From: an uncultured Clostridia bacterium
GTDB lineage: Bacteria; Bacillota; Clostridia; Christensenellales; Pumilibacteraceae
Length of the DNA stretch: 64,000 nt
Direction: 5' to 3'
Assembly: GCA_948440265.1 (NCBI GenBank)
Contig: CAOJOK010000005.1
Coordinates: forward strand, 16,171 to 80,170
Under the pieces are notes generated by a model that searched no databases, was not told where the DNA came from, and saw nothing but the letters and a program-made list of their open reading frames with translations. Of this stretch, positions 11,096 through 21,340 are shown piece by piece. Made by a program: the position numbers and the translations under genes. Each line of letters starts with the position of its first letter. Within the stretch, counting starts at the first letter, position 1.

Positions 11096-11992
11096 ATGAA
11101 TGTAAAAATCGAAAAGGTGAATTTTTGCGGTTGGAAAAACTGCATAAAAATCGGCGACGACAAAGCGGAAGCCGTTGTCAGTACGGAATTCGGTCCGAGA
11201 ATTTTGTCTTTCTGCACGCCGCAGGGAAAAAACCATTTGTATGTCGAAAAAAGTACGGCAGGCAAAAAATTAGGGAAAGACGAATTCGCGTTCTACGGCG
11301 GACATAGAAATTGGCACGCGCCCGAGCGCTCCGACCGCAATTATATTCCCGATAACAACACGTGCGAAACTGTGTGCACAGATAATTGCGTGACGGTGAC
11401 CGCGCCTGCGGAAAAGGAAACGGCAACGCGCAGAGCTTTGAAACTGACTCTTTGTGACGGGGTTTTGACCGTATCGAATATTATAGAAAACAAAAATCTT
11501 TTCGACGTCAGATTTGCGGCGTGGGGAATAACACAGCTCATTGCAGGCGGCAGCCTTGTCATACCGACGGATTGTCCCGATACGGGGCTTGTGGCAAACA
11601 GAGCCGTGTCGCTTTGGTCGTACGCCGAAATGAACGACGCCCGCATATATTGGGGCGGAAGATACATTGCCGTTACTCCGCACGACAAAACCGTTGCACC
11701 GATAAAGTTCGGATTCACGTCTGCAGAAAAAAAGTGCGTGTATTTCAATCATAATCAGGCGCTTGTTATGGAAACGGAAGACGGCGCCGTCGGAGAGTTC
11801 CCCGATTACGGCTGTAACTTCGAGTGTTACAGCAGCGGCGGTCTTGTGGAAGCGGAATGGCTGTCGCCGATAAAGTGCCTGCGCACGGGCGATAAGGTGA
11901 TACTGAACGAAACCTGGCGCATAGCGGACAATATCGCCGCACCCGATATAAAAAACGAAGAAGAAACACTAAAGCTTTTGAAAAGCCTGTGA
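11096..11992 (+). CDS. Hypothetical protein (DUF4380-like beta-sandwich)
   Basis: Intact ORF followed by hairpin terminator at ~12000; fold assignment tentative. Confidence 0.5.
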   Translation: MNVKIEKVNFCGWKNCIKIGDDKAEAVVSTEFGPRILSFCTPQGKNHLYVEKSTAGKKLGKDEFAFYGGHRNWHAPERSDRNYIPDNNTCETVCTDNCVTVTAPAEKETATRRALKLTLCDGVLTVSNIIENKNLFDVRFAAWGITQLIAGGSLVIPTDCPDTGLVANRAVSLWSYAEMNDARIYWGGRYIAVTPHDKTVAPIKFGFTSAEKKCVYFNHNQALVMETEDGAVGEFPDYGCNFECYSSGGLVEAEWLSPIKCLRTGDKVILNETWRIADNIAAPDIKNEEETLKLLKSL

Positions 11993-11995
11993 CAA

Positions 11996-12028
11996 AATAA
12001 AAAAAGCGCAAATACTTGCGCTTTTTTT
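11996..12028 (+). terminator. Rho-independent terminator, probably bidirectional
   Basis: AAAAAAAGCGCAA-ATAC-TTGCGCTTTTTTT. Confidence 0.8.
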
Positions 12029-12047
12029 ATACCTTGTCTGCATTTTT

Positions 12048-12536
12048 TTAAATCAGCATAAAGCAGATTACGGCGCCGTATATGACCATTGCCCAATAGG
12101 GAAGAACGGTTACTGCCGAGCCGATAGACACATAGAAGTTCACTATGAACTGTGCCGTGGTCACGCCGATAATACCGAGCATCCATATAAACGAGAACAA
12201 CTGCCATTTGAGGACAAACAGTGCGGGCAAGAGCATTATGCTCATCGCGTATGCAATTATCCACAGCGTTATGGACGCCGTGCGCGCAGTCGGCGACGCA
12301 CCCTCTCTCTCGCTCGATTTAAGCGTCAGATACAGGCTGAACCCGAATATGAGCCGTGCGGCCGCGTCGAGAGAAAACATTGCCGCCGCAGGCAATACAT
12401 AGCCGGGGCGTGCAAAGTCATAGACGTATGCTCCGCACAGCCAGGTCACGAGAACGGCAAGCGCGGTTGTGAGGAATACCGTCCAGAAAAAGGTGAAGAA
12501 GCCGCCTCTTTCGGACATACGGTAAGTAGTTTCCAT
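12048..12536 (-). CDS. Multi-pass membrane protein of unknown function
   Basis: Several hydrophobic segments; RBS aaggag upstream of ATG. Confidence 0.6.
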   Translation of the reverse strand: METTYRMSERGGFFTFFWTVFLTTALAVLVTWLCGAYVYDFARPGYVLPAAAMFSLDAAARLIFGFSLYLTLKSSEREGASPTARTASITLWIIAYAMSIMLLPALFVLKWQLFSFIWMLGIIGVTTAQFIVNFYVSIGSAVTVLPYWAMVIYGAVICFMLI

Positions 12537-12665
12537 TGAAAAAATCTCCTTTTATTTTGTTATGTTTAGTATGCTTTAAAACGCTGTCGGATATACGTTT
12601 GATATGATATTTTGCCGTTTCGGCGATTACTTCTAAACCGCAGTCAGGGTCAGTACAATAGTAGT

Positions 12666-13433
12666 ATGGAACTTTTGTATTCACTGCTTTTGGGACTCAT
12701 TCAGGGACTGACCGAATTTCTGCCCGTGTCGAGCAGCGGTCATCTATTGCTTGTCGGCAGGATAATCGGCTACGCGCCGACGGTGTCGTTTGAAATCGTG
12801 GCGCATCTCGGCACTCTTTTGGCTGTCGCGATAGCATATCGCACACGCCTTAAAGAGACGGTGACGCGTCCGTTTGCCAAACCGTCGCTGGTGTTGCTGC
12901 TCTCCACGGCAGTCACGGCGTTGCTGGTGCTGTTTTTCGAAGATACTCTGCGCGCCACGTTCGACGGCTCACTGCTGCCGTTTGCGTTTGCCGCGACTGC
13001 CGTACTTATCGTGCTGTCGTCGCTTGTCAAACCTAAAGCGGCGAGAGAAATAGGTTTTTTCGAAGGGTTTATTGTCGGCGTATCTCAAGCCGTTGCCGTC
13101 ATACCGGGGCTTTCGCGCAGCGGCACTACGATTTCCGCGGCACGTTTTTGCGGAATCGACAGCGAAAAGAGCGCGGATTTCTCTTTTATGTTAAGCGTCC
13201 CCATAATTGTCGTTTCCGCTCTCGGAGAGCTTGTGCGCCATTTCGACGAGTTTGCAGGCGAAAACCTGCTCTGCCTGGCGATAGCGTTTCTTGCGTCGTT
13301 TGTTTCGGGCTATTTTGCCATTAAGCTGGTTATGAAGGCAGTGAGAAAGGGCGGCTTTCATATATTTGCGATATATCTCGGCGTGCTGTCCGTACTGCTG
13401 TTTTTAAACGATTTCTTCTTTCACGTGATTTAA
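12666..13433 (+). CDS. uppP: Undecaprenyl-diphosphate phosphatase
   Basis: LLGLIQGLTEFLPVSSSGHLLL and PGLSRSGTTISAAR motifs. Confidence 0.93.
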   Translation: MELLYSLLLGLIQGLTEFLPVSSSGHLLLVGRIIGYAPTVSFEIVAHLGTLLAVAIAYRTRLKETVTRPFAKPSLVLLLSTAVTALLVLFFEDTLRATFDGSLLPFAFAATAVLIVLSSLVKPKAAREIGFFEGFIVGVSQAVAVIPGLSRSGTTISAARFCGIDSEKSADFSFMLSVPIIVVSALGELVRHFDEFAGENLLCLAIAFLASFVSGYFAIKLVMKAVRKGGFHIFAIYLGVLSVLLFLNDFFFHVI

Positions 13434-13554
13434 TATGGGCGGGTTTGATTAAAAGCGCGGTAGGGAAAATAACGTAAGAAAAAACGCAGGGACTTTTCGT
13501 AATCTCTGCGTTTTGTTTGATTATATTCGTTAATGTTACGCGCGTTTTGAAAAT

Positions 13555-15031
13555 TTATTTCGCAGTCTGCGTGGGGAGTTTGGCAGGAGTATATGCTTTT
13601 GCGGGGAAGTTGACAGTTGCACTGACTTCATAGCTTTCTGTGCGGTACACAGAACGCTCTGTAACGAATACGGGATTGCCGTCTTCACCGGGGCGCTCGA
13701 CTGACCTTATTGCAATATCAGTTATTTTGCATTTTCCCGTCGCCTGCTCGGAAACTATTTTTTCGTCCTTAACCGTATAAGTTATTTTTACGTCTGAAAT
13801 TTCATAGGTCGGTTTTATGCCAAAGACATATCCTTCTTCAATGTCGACGGATTTTTTTTCTTCACCGTCAAAAACGAGTTTTTCGGCGGTGATTTCTTTA
13901 AAGAGTTCTTCGTCGAAAAGCTGTTTGTAATCGGTTTTAAATTTAGTGAAATCGGTATCGTTTTCACCCATAATAAGGTCGGCAATATACTGAAGCGTAA
14001 TATTTTCGATTTTCGACGGAAGCGATTTTTCGAACGTCGTTGCAAAATATTTATTGACTGCATTGTATGCTTCGTCCGATTTTATGAGCTTCAATAAATA
14101 TTCGTACGTCGTGGAGCCTTTGTCGGCAGGCACTTCCATAAGCGCGTCTATGAGCTCCTGTTCCAGACCGTCAAAGCCGAGCCAGCTTAATACTTCGGGC
14201 AAGTCTTCGGGGTCGACAATGTTCAGCACCGCTTTGAAATAGTTTACCACAAAAGGGTCTGTCAAAACTTTACCTATCGTATCGGTATTTTTTGCGTTGT
14301 CGATAAATGTGTCTATGACGCTCTTGACGGCAAAGAGCGTGGCGTTTACGTTTATGGTAATTTTATCGCCGCCTATTTCGTAATTACCCGTTTCACGCGC
14401 AAGCGTAAGCAACGTATAATTGTGACGGGGCGCATACTTTACAAGCAGCTTGGGATTGACGGGGGAAAGATGCTCGTTCACATCGCCGTAATCTTCCAAA
14501 CAGCCGTCGGGATAGGTTTCCAATATATCTTCTTCGCCTTTGCTTGCGCCGTAGAGATATACCTTCCAGCCGCGCAGGAAGGAGTGATATAAATTTTCGC
14601 TCTCTTCCGTGTCGCCGTTTTGGTTCTTTCTCGAATAGATTTCCTTTGTCACAACGTCGGCGTCTCCGTCCGCGCCGTTGAACTTGGCTTTGCCCGTAAG
14701 TGAGGCGCTTACCGTGGGTGTGCCCTCGCCGTCGGTCGCCGTCATCTTCATTGTGAAGTTGCCGTCGAGATAGTCAAGCGTTTGAGCGGATATGCCGCTT
14801 ATGACATTGTCGATGTTAAGCTTGGTTACGCCGCCCGTCTCACCGCCGGTTTCTCCGCCTGTCTCGCCGCCTGTTTCGCCACCGGTCTCTCCGCCCGTCT
14901 CACCGCCGGGAGTTTCTTGTCCCGCGGGGGGGGGGAGCATTTTGCGAGAAATCGCAAGCGGCAAAAGTCGCGAAACAAAAAACCGTCATAACGGCAAGCA
15001 AAGCCGCTAAAAACTTTTTAAACAATTTCAT
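13555..15031 (-). pseudogene. Lipoprotein with GGET repeats; currently out of frame at a 10-C homopolymer (candidate phase-variable gene)
   Basis: ATG at 15031 with AAAGGAG RBS encodes MKLFKKFLAALLAVMTVFCFATFAACDFSQNAPPP (lipobox FAAC); C10 tract (plus-strand G10 at 14926-14935) shifts frame; remaining ORF 13555-14964 continues in the next frame. Confidence 0.75.
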
Positions 15032-15246
15032 ACTATGCTCCTTTAAATTTTTTTTTCGCATAAAGCGATATATTCAGCATTTAGCATTCTATCACGATTT
15101 GCATTTTAAGTCAAGCGGTGACTAACGCGTTATCACACAATTTTCATTTATGAATATATATTCCTTATTGACAAACCGAAAAAAATGTGCTATAATAAAA
15201 GAGAATAAAACTTCTCTTTTTTTGGCAGATATAAAAGGAGGCTGTT

Positions 15247-15957
15247 ATGGAAAGAAAAGAACTTATACGGTTTGAAAATGTGTCGAAGATATACGAAATG
15301 GGGGAAGTGAAAATCGAAGCGTTGAAAGACGTGAATTTCACGATAGACGAAGGCGAGTTTACCGTTGTGCTCGGTGCGTCCGGAGCAGGAAAAAGCACGA
15401 TACTGAACATTCTCGGCGGAATGGATAAGGCAAGCGGCGGCAGTGTTATCGTGGACGGCGAAGACGTGGCAAAGTATAATGCCAAACAGCTTACCAATTA
15501 CCGCCGTTTGAAAGTCGGCTTTGTCTTTCAGTTCTATAATCTCATTGCCAATCTCAATGCTTTGGAAAATGTGGAGTTTGCGGCGTCCGTAACGCCCGAG
15601 CATTTGAATCCCGCGGACGTGCTTGAAAGCGTCGGTCTTAAAGAGCGCGCCAAGAATTTTCCGTCGCAGCTTTCGGGCGGAGAACAGCAGCGCGTTGCCA
15701 TTGCCAGAGCCGTTGCCAAAAATCCTATGCTGTTGTTATGCGACGAGCCGACGGGTGCGCTTGATTACAAGACGGGCAAAATGGTTTTAAAGCTCTTGCA
15801 GGAAGTAAACGAAAAGTATAAAAAAACGGTGGTCCTGATAACGCACAATTCCTATCTCGCACCTATGGCTGACAAAGTGATACGCGTAAAAAGCGGCAGT
15901 GTGGAGGAGATAGTTCGCAACGAAACCAAGCAGTCGATTAACGACATCGATTGGTAA
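15247..15957 (+). CDS. ABC transporter ATP-binding protein (LolD/MacB-like)
   Basis: [42 protein letters not shown]. Confidence 0.9.
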   Translation: MERKELIRFENVSKIYEMGEVKIEALKDVNFTIDEGEFTVVLGASGAGKSTILNILGGMDKASGGSVIVDGEDVAKYNAKQLTNYRRLKVGFVFQFYNLIANLNALENVEFAASVTPEHLNPADVLESVGLKERAKNFPSQLSGGEQQRVAIARAVAKNPMLLLCDEPTGALDYKTGKMVLKLLQEVNEKYKKTVVLITHNSYLAPMADKVIRVKSGSVEEIVRNETKQSINDIDW

Positions 15958-15983
15958 ACCGCGCTCGGCGGAGGTGAAAGGAT

Positions 15984-18482
15984 ATGGGATTTATCTTTAA
16001 AAAACTGTTCAGAGACATACGGCGCGGACTCGGGCAATTCATATCTATGATGTTGGTAATTGCCGTCGGCTGCTTCTTTTTGGCAGGTATGAGCGAAGCT
16101 TCGTACAATATCGACAAACTCGTGCAGGATTATTATTCGGAGCAGAAACTTGCGCCCGTAACGGGCGGCTTTTTGGTAGCCACAGATGAAGCCGTGGAGC
16201 TTGTTTCGCGGCGTAACGGCGTAAATGCGGCGGCAGGAAGATATCAGTTCAATACGTTCTTCACTTACGGCGGCGGTTCGTCGAGAGTAGACGCCGTTGT
16301 AAACACGCTTACGGACGGTTTCAACGAGCCGTTAATTGTAAGCGGAAAAATGCCGTCGAACGACAGCGAATGTATTGTGGATTCGACCTTTGCAAAAGCC
16401 AATAATCTGCAGGTGGGAAGCAGTATCAGCTTGTTTCAACGCACGGCGGAAAAGGTGTATCTTTCCACAACGGACGGGAGTTTGGACCAAGACAAAGTAG
16501 ACTATGAAAACTTTAACGTCGTGTATACTTCGCCGTCTTCGGTAAACGCGGAATACCGTGACCTTACCGTTTCGGGAACATTCATTTCGCCCGAGTATAT
16601 ATATAAAGTAAATACTGCCGACAGCTCTGCGGTTGCGGAGGAGTTTGCCTGCATATATGTCAACAGCGCGGATATGATTGCGCCGAAGATTTCCTTTTAT
16701 ATAAACAAACTGCCGTTTCCGTTTTTCACTCAAAACCGTGATGAGCTGGAAATCAAACTGTACAATCAGATACTTGTCGACAGTGCGGACGGCCTTGACG
16801 TATTCGACGTTTTCGACGACAATGTTCTCGACACTGAAAACAAAATGGCAGGCATATATGTCGAAGCAATGTCCTATGTAAAGGAAGACGGCACGGCGTA
16901 TAAGAACTTTGACGAAGCATACAGGCAGATACGCAATCTCGTCATAGTTTTGCCGCTGTTGTTTTTCCTTGTCGCGGCTGTCATAACGTTTATATCTCTC
17001 GGAAAAATAGTCGATAATCAGCGCACGCAGATAGGCGTTATGCAGGCGGTCGGCATAAGCAAAGGCAAAGTCTATTTCGGGTATCTTATGTATGCTGGGT
17101 TTGCCGCGATATTCGGTTCTCTGCTCGGAGGTATAGCCGGCGCATTCTCCTTGCCGTACATATACTATCTCGCATTCGGGTCGCAGTTCATACTGCCGCC
17201 GTTCGAAATGGGTATAGGCATAGGCTGGGCGTCGCTCGGAGTGGCTGTGTCGCTTGCCGTAGCTTTGCTGTCTGCACTGATATCCTGTCATCGCACGCTC
17301 AAAGAAAATCCCGCGCAGTCTATGAGACCGAGAGCAGGCAAAAAAGTCAAACCGATTCTCATCGAAAGGTGGAAGGGGCTGTGGCAGAGATTTTCTTTCG
17401 GAACCAAAATGATTTTCCGCAACTTACTGCAGAATAAAATGCGCGTTCTGCTGTCGAGTATCGGTGTCATAGCAAGTATGGTTCTTCTCATAACGGGCGT
17501 GAATTTAAAGAGCAGAGTTTCGTACACCGTCAACGATTACTTGGGCAGAATAGGCTATGACGTGCAGATAACCGCTCAAAACGATATAGAAAATTTGGAT
17601 GATTTCATTGCGGACCATCCGCAGATAGAGAGCGCCACGAAAGTGGTATCGGTAAACGCCACCGTATCGGCAAACGACGAGCGTTCGGACATACTGCAAA
17701 TTCTCGTGCCGCACGACGGCAGTTTCGTCAATCTGTATTCCGATTTCGAAAAGACGGAAAAAATCGAGTTGTCGCAGGACAGTCTTGTTCTGCCGCACTA
17801 TCTTGCCGAAAAGCTGAACGTGCAAAAGGGCGATACCGTGACTGTTACGGCAGTCGGCTACGGCGCGGCGGAGCTGATTGTGACTGATATATCCTATCAA
17901 TATCTATTGCCCAACGTCTATGCGGGAGAAAATCTCATTGAGAAAGTGTCCGCCGAAAACGTGACGGGTTTGGTATATGCCAAGCTGGCAAGCGGAACGA
18001 GTATAGAAGCAGGCGGAGAAATTAAGTCCGCGCTCGATAAAGAGGCGCTTCGAGCAAGGGCTTTGAAGATGTCCGAACTGCTCGACGTCTTTGTCGTCAT
18101 AGTGGTAATCGGCGCGGCGGTGCTTGCCGTTACGGTTATTTATAACATTACGTCGATAAACGTTATGGAGCGTTCTCGGGAAATAGCCACACTGCTCGTG
18201 CTCGGATACAGAAAGGGGGAAACGGGTTGGCTGATTTTTGCCGAAAACATCGTGATAACCATACTCGGCTGTCTGATAGGACTGCCGCTCGGTTACGGAA
18301 TGTTCTATTGGCTGGCGCAGATAACGTCGAGTATGAACGTCATAATACCCATAAATCTGCCTTTTCTTGTCGTGCTTATCTGCACCGTAGCCGTCTTTGC
18401 GTTCTCTATGCTTGCGACGCTTATGATGACGCGGAAGATTTTGAAAATAGATATGGTGGAAGCATTGAAATCGGTGGAATAA
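15984..18482 (+). CDS. ABC transporter permease (FtsX-like)
   Basis: Adjacent to ATPase; N-terminal TM, large extracytoplasmic domain, paired FtsX-like TM blocks. Confidence 0.85.
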   Translation: MGFIFKKLFRDIRRGLGQFISMMLVIAVGCFFLAGMSEASYNIDKLVQDYYSEQKLAPVTGGFLVATDEAVELVSRRNGVNAAAGRYQFNTFFTYGGGSSRVDAVVNTLTDGFNEPLIVSGKMPSNDSECIVDSTFAKANNLQVGSSISLFQRTAEKVYLSTTDGSLDQDKVDYENFNVVYTSPSSVNAEYRDLTVSGTFISPEYIYKVNTADSSAVAEEFACIYVNSADMIAPKISFYINKLPFPFFTQNRDELEIKLYNQILVDSADGLDVFDVFDDNVLDTENKMAGIYVEAMSYVKEDGTAYKNFDEAYRQIRNLVIVLPLLFFLVAAVITFISLGKIVDNQRTQIGVMQAVGISKGKVYFGYLMYAGFAAIFGSLLGGIAGAFSLPYIYYLAFGSQFILPPFEMGIGIGWASLGVAVSLAVALLSALISCHRTLKENPAQSMRPRAGKKVKPILIERWKGLWQRFSFGTKMIFRNLLQNKMRVLLSSIGVIASMVLLITGVNLKSRVSYTVNDYLGRIGYDVQITAQNDIENLDDFIADHPQIESATKVVSVNATVSANDERSDILQILVPHDGSFVNLYSDFEKTEKIELSQDSLVLPHYLAEKLNVQKGDTVTVTAVGYGAAELIVTDISYQYLLPNVYAGENLIEKVSAENVTGLVYAKLASGTSIEAGGEIKSALDKEALRARALKMSELLDVFVVIVVIGAAVLAVTVIYNITSINVMERSREIATLLVLGYRKGETGWLIFAENIVITILGCLIGLPLGYGMFYWLAQITSSMNVIIPINLPFLVVLICTVAVFAFSMLATLMMTRKILKIDMVEALKSVE

Positions 18483-18559
18483 TAAAGTCAAACGCTTGAA
18501 AAAAATCGCCTTTTGAAGTATAATATAACAATAAACAATCAGATTACGGAGAAAGCGAA

Positions 18560-18820
18560 GTGTTTAAGATTTGGGCAAAAACGCTGGTGGGCGATAAGAT
18601 AACGAACGACTATATGTATATAAACGGCGACAAGTACGACGAACGGGAGTTCTCGTCGTATCTTATGGAGATATGCCACGAAATGGACATACCGACGCCT
18701 GTCATATTGAAGCACCACATACGCGGATTTCATTCGTTTAACATAACGACTTTCCGCACGGAAGATTTTGTCGAAAGCGTAGACTTCGATAAAATGGTAT
18801 TGGAAAACGCCACCGTGTGA
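18560..18820 (+). CDS. Small conserved hypothetical protein
   Basis: 86-aa ORF with upstream TATAAT-like box and aaag/gga-type spacing. Confidence 0.55.
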   Translation: MFKIWAKTLVGDKITNDYMYINGDKYDEREFSSYLMEICHEMDIPTPVILKHHIRGFHSFNITTFRTEDFVESVDFDKMVLENATV

Positions 18821-18923
18821 TTTTGCATAGTCCGCACAAAGCCCTGTGCAGGTGTGGTAATCGTTTGACTTTTTGCCGCTTTTCCGTTAAAATATAAAAA
18901 ACCATTAAAGCGGAGAAGCGAAT

Positions 18924-20843
18924 ATGAATTTAGCCGAAAAAATAATAGCCGCACATCTCACCGAAGGCGAGATGAAAGCAGGCGAAGAAATAGCGATAAG
19001 AATCGACCAGACGCTGACGCAGGATTCCACGGGAACAATGGCGTATTTGCAGTTCGAATCTATGAATTGCGACAAGGTAAAGACTATGCGTTCCGTGGCA
19101 TATATAGACCATAATACGCTGCAGAGCGGTTTCGAGAACGCCGACGACCACGCGTACATACAGTCGGTTGCGCTGTCTCACGGCATATATGTCAGCAAGC
19201 CTGGTAACGGTATTTGTCATCAGGTTCATTTGGAGCGTTTCGGCGTTCCCGGATTGACGCTGCTCGGGTCGGACTCTCATACGCCGACGGGCGGCGGTAT
19301 CGGTATGCTTGCAATCGGAGCAGGCGGTCTGGATGTCGCGGTGGCAATGAGCGGCGGCGCGCTGCATTTGACAATGCCGAAAATCGTCAAAGCGGAACTT
19401 AAAGGCAAACTGAAAAACAATGCGTCGGCAAAGGACGTCATACTCGAAGTGCTGCGCCTTTTGACGGTCAAGGGCGGAGTCGGCAAAATTATAGAATATT
19501 GCGGCGACGGCGTAAAGACGCTGACGGTGCCGGAGCGCGCCACGATAACGAATATGGGCGCCGAACTCGGCGCAACGACGTCGATTTTCCCGAGCGACGA
19601 ACAGACGCTTGCTTTCTTGAAAGCGCAGGGCAGGGAGAGCGATTTTAAACCGCTTGCCGCAGATAAGGGCGCTCGGTACGACGAAGAAGTGACGATAAAT
19701 CTTTCCGAACTGAAACCGCTTGCGGCCTGTCCCCATTCTCCCGACGCAGTAAAAAAAGTGAGCGAAATAGGCAAGATAAAAGTCGACCAGGTGTGCATAG
19801 GTTCCTGTACGAATTCTTCGTATGCGGATATGATGAAGGTGGCGGCGATTTTAAAGGGTAAAAAAGTTTGCCCCGATACTTCTCTTACGATAAGCCCCGG
19901 CTCGCGGCAGGTGCTTACTATGCTTTCCAAGAGCGGCGCTCTTGCCGATATTCTCGACGCAGGCGCGAGAGTGCTGGAATGTGCGTGCGGTCCCTGTATC
20001 GGTATGGGGCAGTCCCCGAAAACCGACGCGGTATCCGTCAGAACCTTTAACCGTAATTTCTATGCGCGCACGGGCACTGCAAGCGCGAGCGTATATCTCG
20101 TCAGCCCCGAGACTGCGGCGTTTACCGCAATCAACGGATATCTGACCGACCCGTCGGAAATGCCGCAGGTGAAAGAAATTGCTATGCCTGCAAGCTTTGC
20201 CGTGAACGACAATCTCATTTTGAAACCCGACGATTTCAAGGACGTCAAAGTGGTGCGCGGACCGAATATAAAGCCGTTCCCGATAAATTCAGAGCTTAAG
20301 GAAAATGTGGACGGCGGCGTGCTCATCAAGTGCGAAGACAACATAACGACGGACCACATTATGCCGTCGAATGCCAAGCTTCTGCCGTACCGCTCCAATA
20401 TTCCGTATCTGTCCGATTACTGTCTGAATCCCGTAGACCCGACTTTCTCGGAACGTGCAAAAGCCGCAGGCGGCGGATTTATTGTCGCAGGTTCCAATTA
20501 CGGTCAGGGCTCCAGCCGCGAACACGCCGCATTGGTGCCGCTGTATCTGAAAATCAAAGGCGTGATTGCAAAGAGCTTTGCGCGTATTCACCGCGACAAT
20601 CTCATAAACAGCGGTATACTTCCGCTCGTATTCGAAAATGCCGAAGATTACGGCAAAATCGATGCAGGCGATAAGCTTGTCATAGAAAACGCGAGAAAAC
20701 AGATTGAAAGCGGAGAGATTATAGTTGTCGAAAATCGAACGAAAAAATATTCGTTTGAATGTAGGCTTTCTCTCACCGAAAGATTGAAAAAAGTAATACT
20801 TGCAGGCGGCGTGCTTGCTCTTGCGGGCAAAGGCGGAAAATAG
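18924..20843 (+). CDS. Aconitate hydratase
   Basis: SHTPTGGGIGMLAIGAGG; CIGSCTNSSYADM; ACGPCIGMGQSP; GSNYGQGSSREHAAL. Confidence 0.93.
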   Translation: MNLAEKIIAAHLTEGEMKAGEEIAIRIDQTLTQDSTGTMAYLQFESMNCDKVKTMRSVAYIDHNTLQSGFENADDHAYIQSVALSHGIYVSKPGNGICHQVHLERFGVPGLTLLGSDSHTPTGGGIGMLAIGAGGLDVAVAMSGGALHLTMPKIVKAELKGKLKNNASAKDVILEVLRLLTVKGGVGKIIEYCGDGVKTLTVPERATITNMGAELGATTSIFPSDEQTLAFLKAQGRESDFKPLAADKGARYDEEVTINLSELKPLAACPHSPDAVKKVSEIGKIKVDQVCIGSCTNSSYADMMKVAAILKGKKVCPDTSLTISPGSRQVLTMLSKSGALADILDAGARVLECACGPCIGMGQSPKTDAVSVRTFNRNFYARTGTASASVYLVSPETAAFTAINGYLTDPSEMPQVKEIAMPASFAVNDNLILKPDDFKDVKVVRGPNIKPFPINSELKENVDGGVLIKCEDNITTDHIMPSNAKLLPYRSNIPYLSDYCLNPVDPTFSERAKAAGGGFIVAGSNYGQGSSREHAALVPLYLKIKGVIAKSFARIHRDNLINSGILPLVFENAEDYGKIDAGDKLVIENARKQIESGEIIVVENRTKKYSFECRLSLTERLKKVILAGGVLALAGKGGK

Positions 20844-20851
20844 GAGCGGTT

Positions 20852-21340
20852 ATGAAAAAACTTCACTCGAAAATATTGGAAATACTGCAACACGATTGCA
20901 GAGTCAAGCCGAGCGAGATTGCGGTGATGTTGAGCGAGAGAGAAAGCGACGTTTCCGCGGCAATCGCGGAGTTGGAAAGAAGCGGCGTTATTTTAAAGTA
21001 CGGCGTCATCGTGGACGAAGAAAAGCTCGATAAAGACAGCGTGCAGGCTTTGATTGAAGTAAAGGTGGCGCCGAAGTCGGAAAAAGGTTTCGACGAAATT
21101 GCCGCGGATATCGGAAAATTCGATGAAGTGAAAAGCCTTTATCTTATGTCGGGCGCATACGATTTGTGTATAATTATAGAAGGCAGAACGTTGCGCGAAG
21201 TGGCGCTGTTCGTGAGCGAAAAACTGTCTCGGTTCGAATCCGTGCTTTCGACGGCAACGCACTTCATATTGAAGAAGTACAAAATCGACGGAGCAAGCAT
21301 AACCGACGGCAGTTTGAAAAGGTTGGTAATCCAGCCGTGA
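20852..21340 (+). CDS. Lrp/AsnC family transcriptional regulator
   Basis: N-terminal HTH plus RAM/ACT-like C-terminal domain. Confidence 0.85.
   Translation: MKKLHSKILEILQHDCRVKPSEIAVMLSERESDVSAAIAELERSGVILKYGVIVDEEKLDKDSVQALIEVKVAPKSEKGFDEIAADIGKFDEVKSLYLMSGAYDLCIIIEGRTLREVALFVSEKLSRFESVLSTATHFILKKYKIDGASITDGSLKRLVIQP

Noticed and set aside
14828-14910. Short regular repeats considered as a CRISPR array
   Set aside because: The 12-bp units encode GGET in frame and have no spacers; no cas genes nearby.
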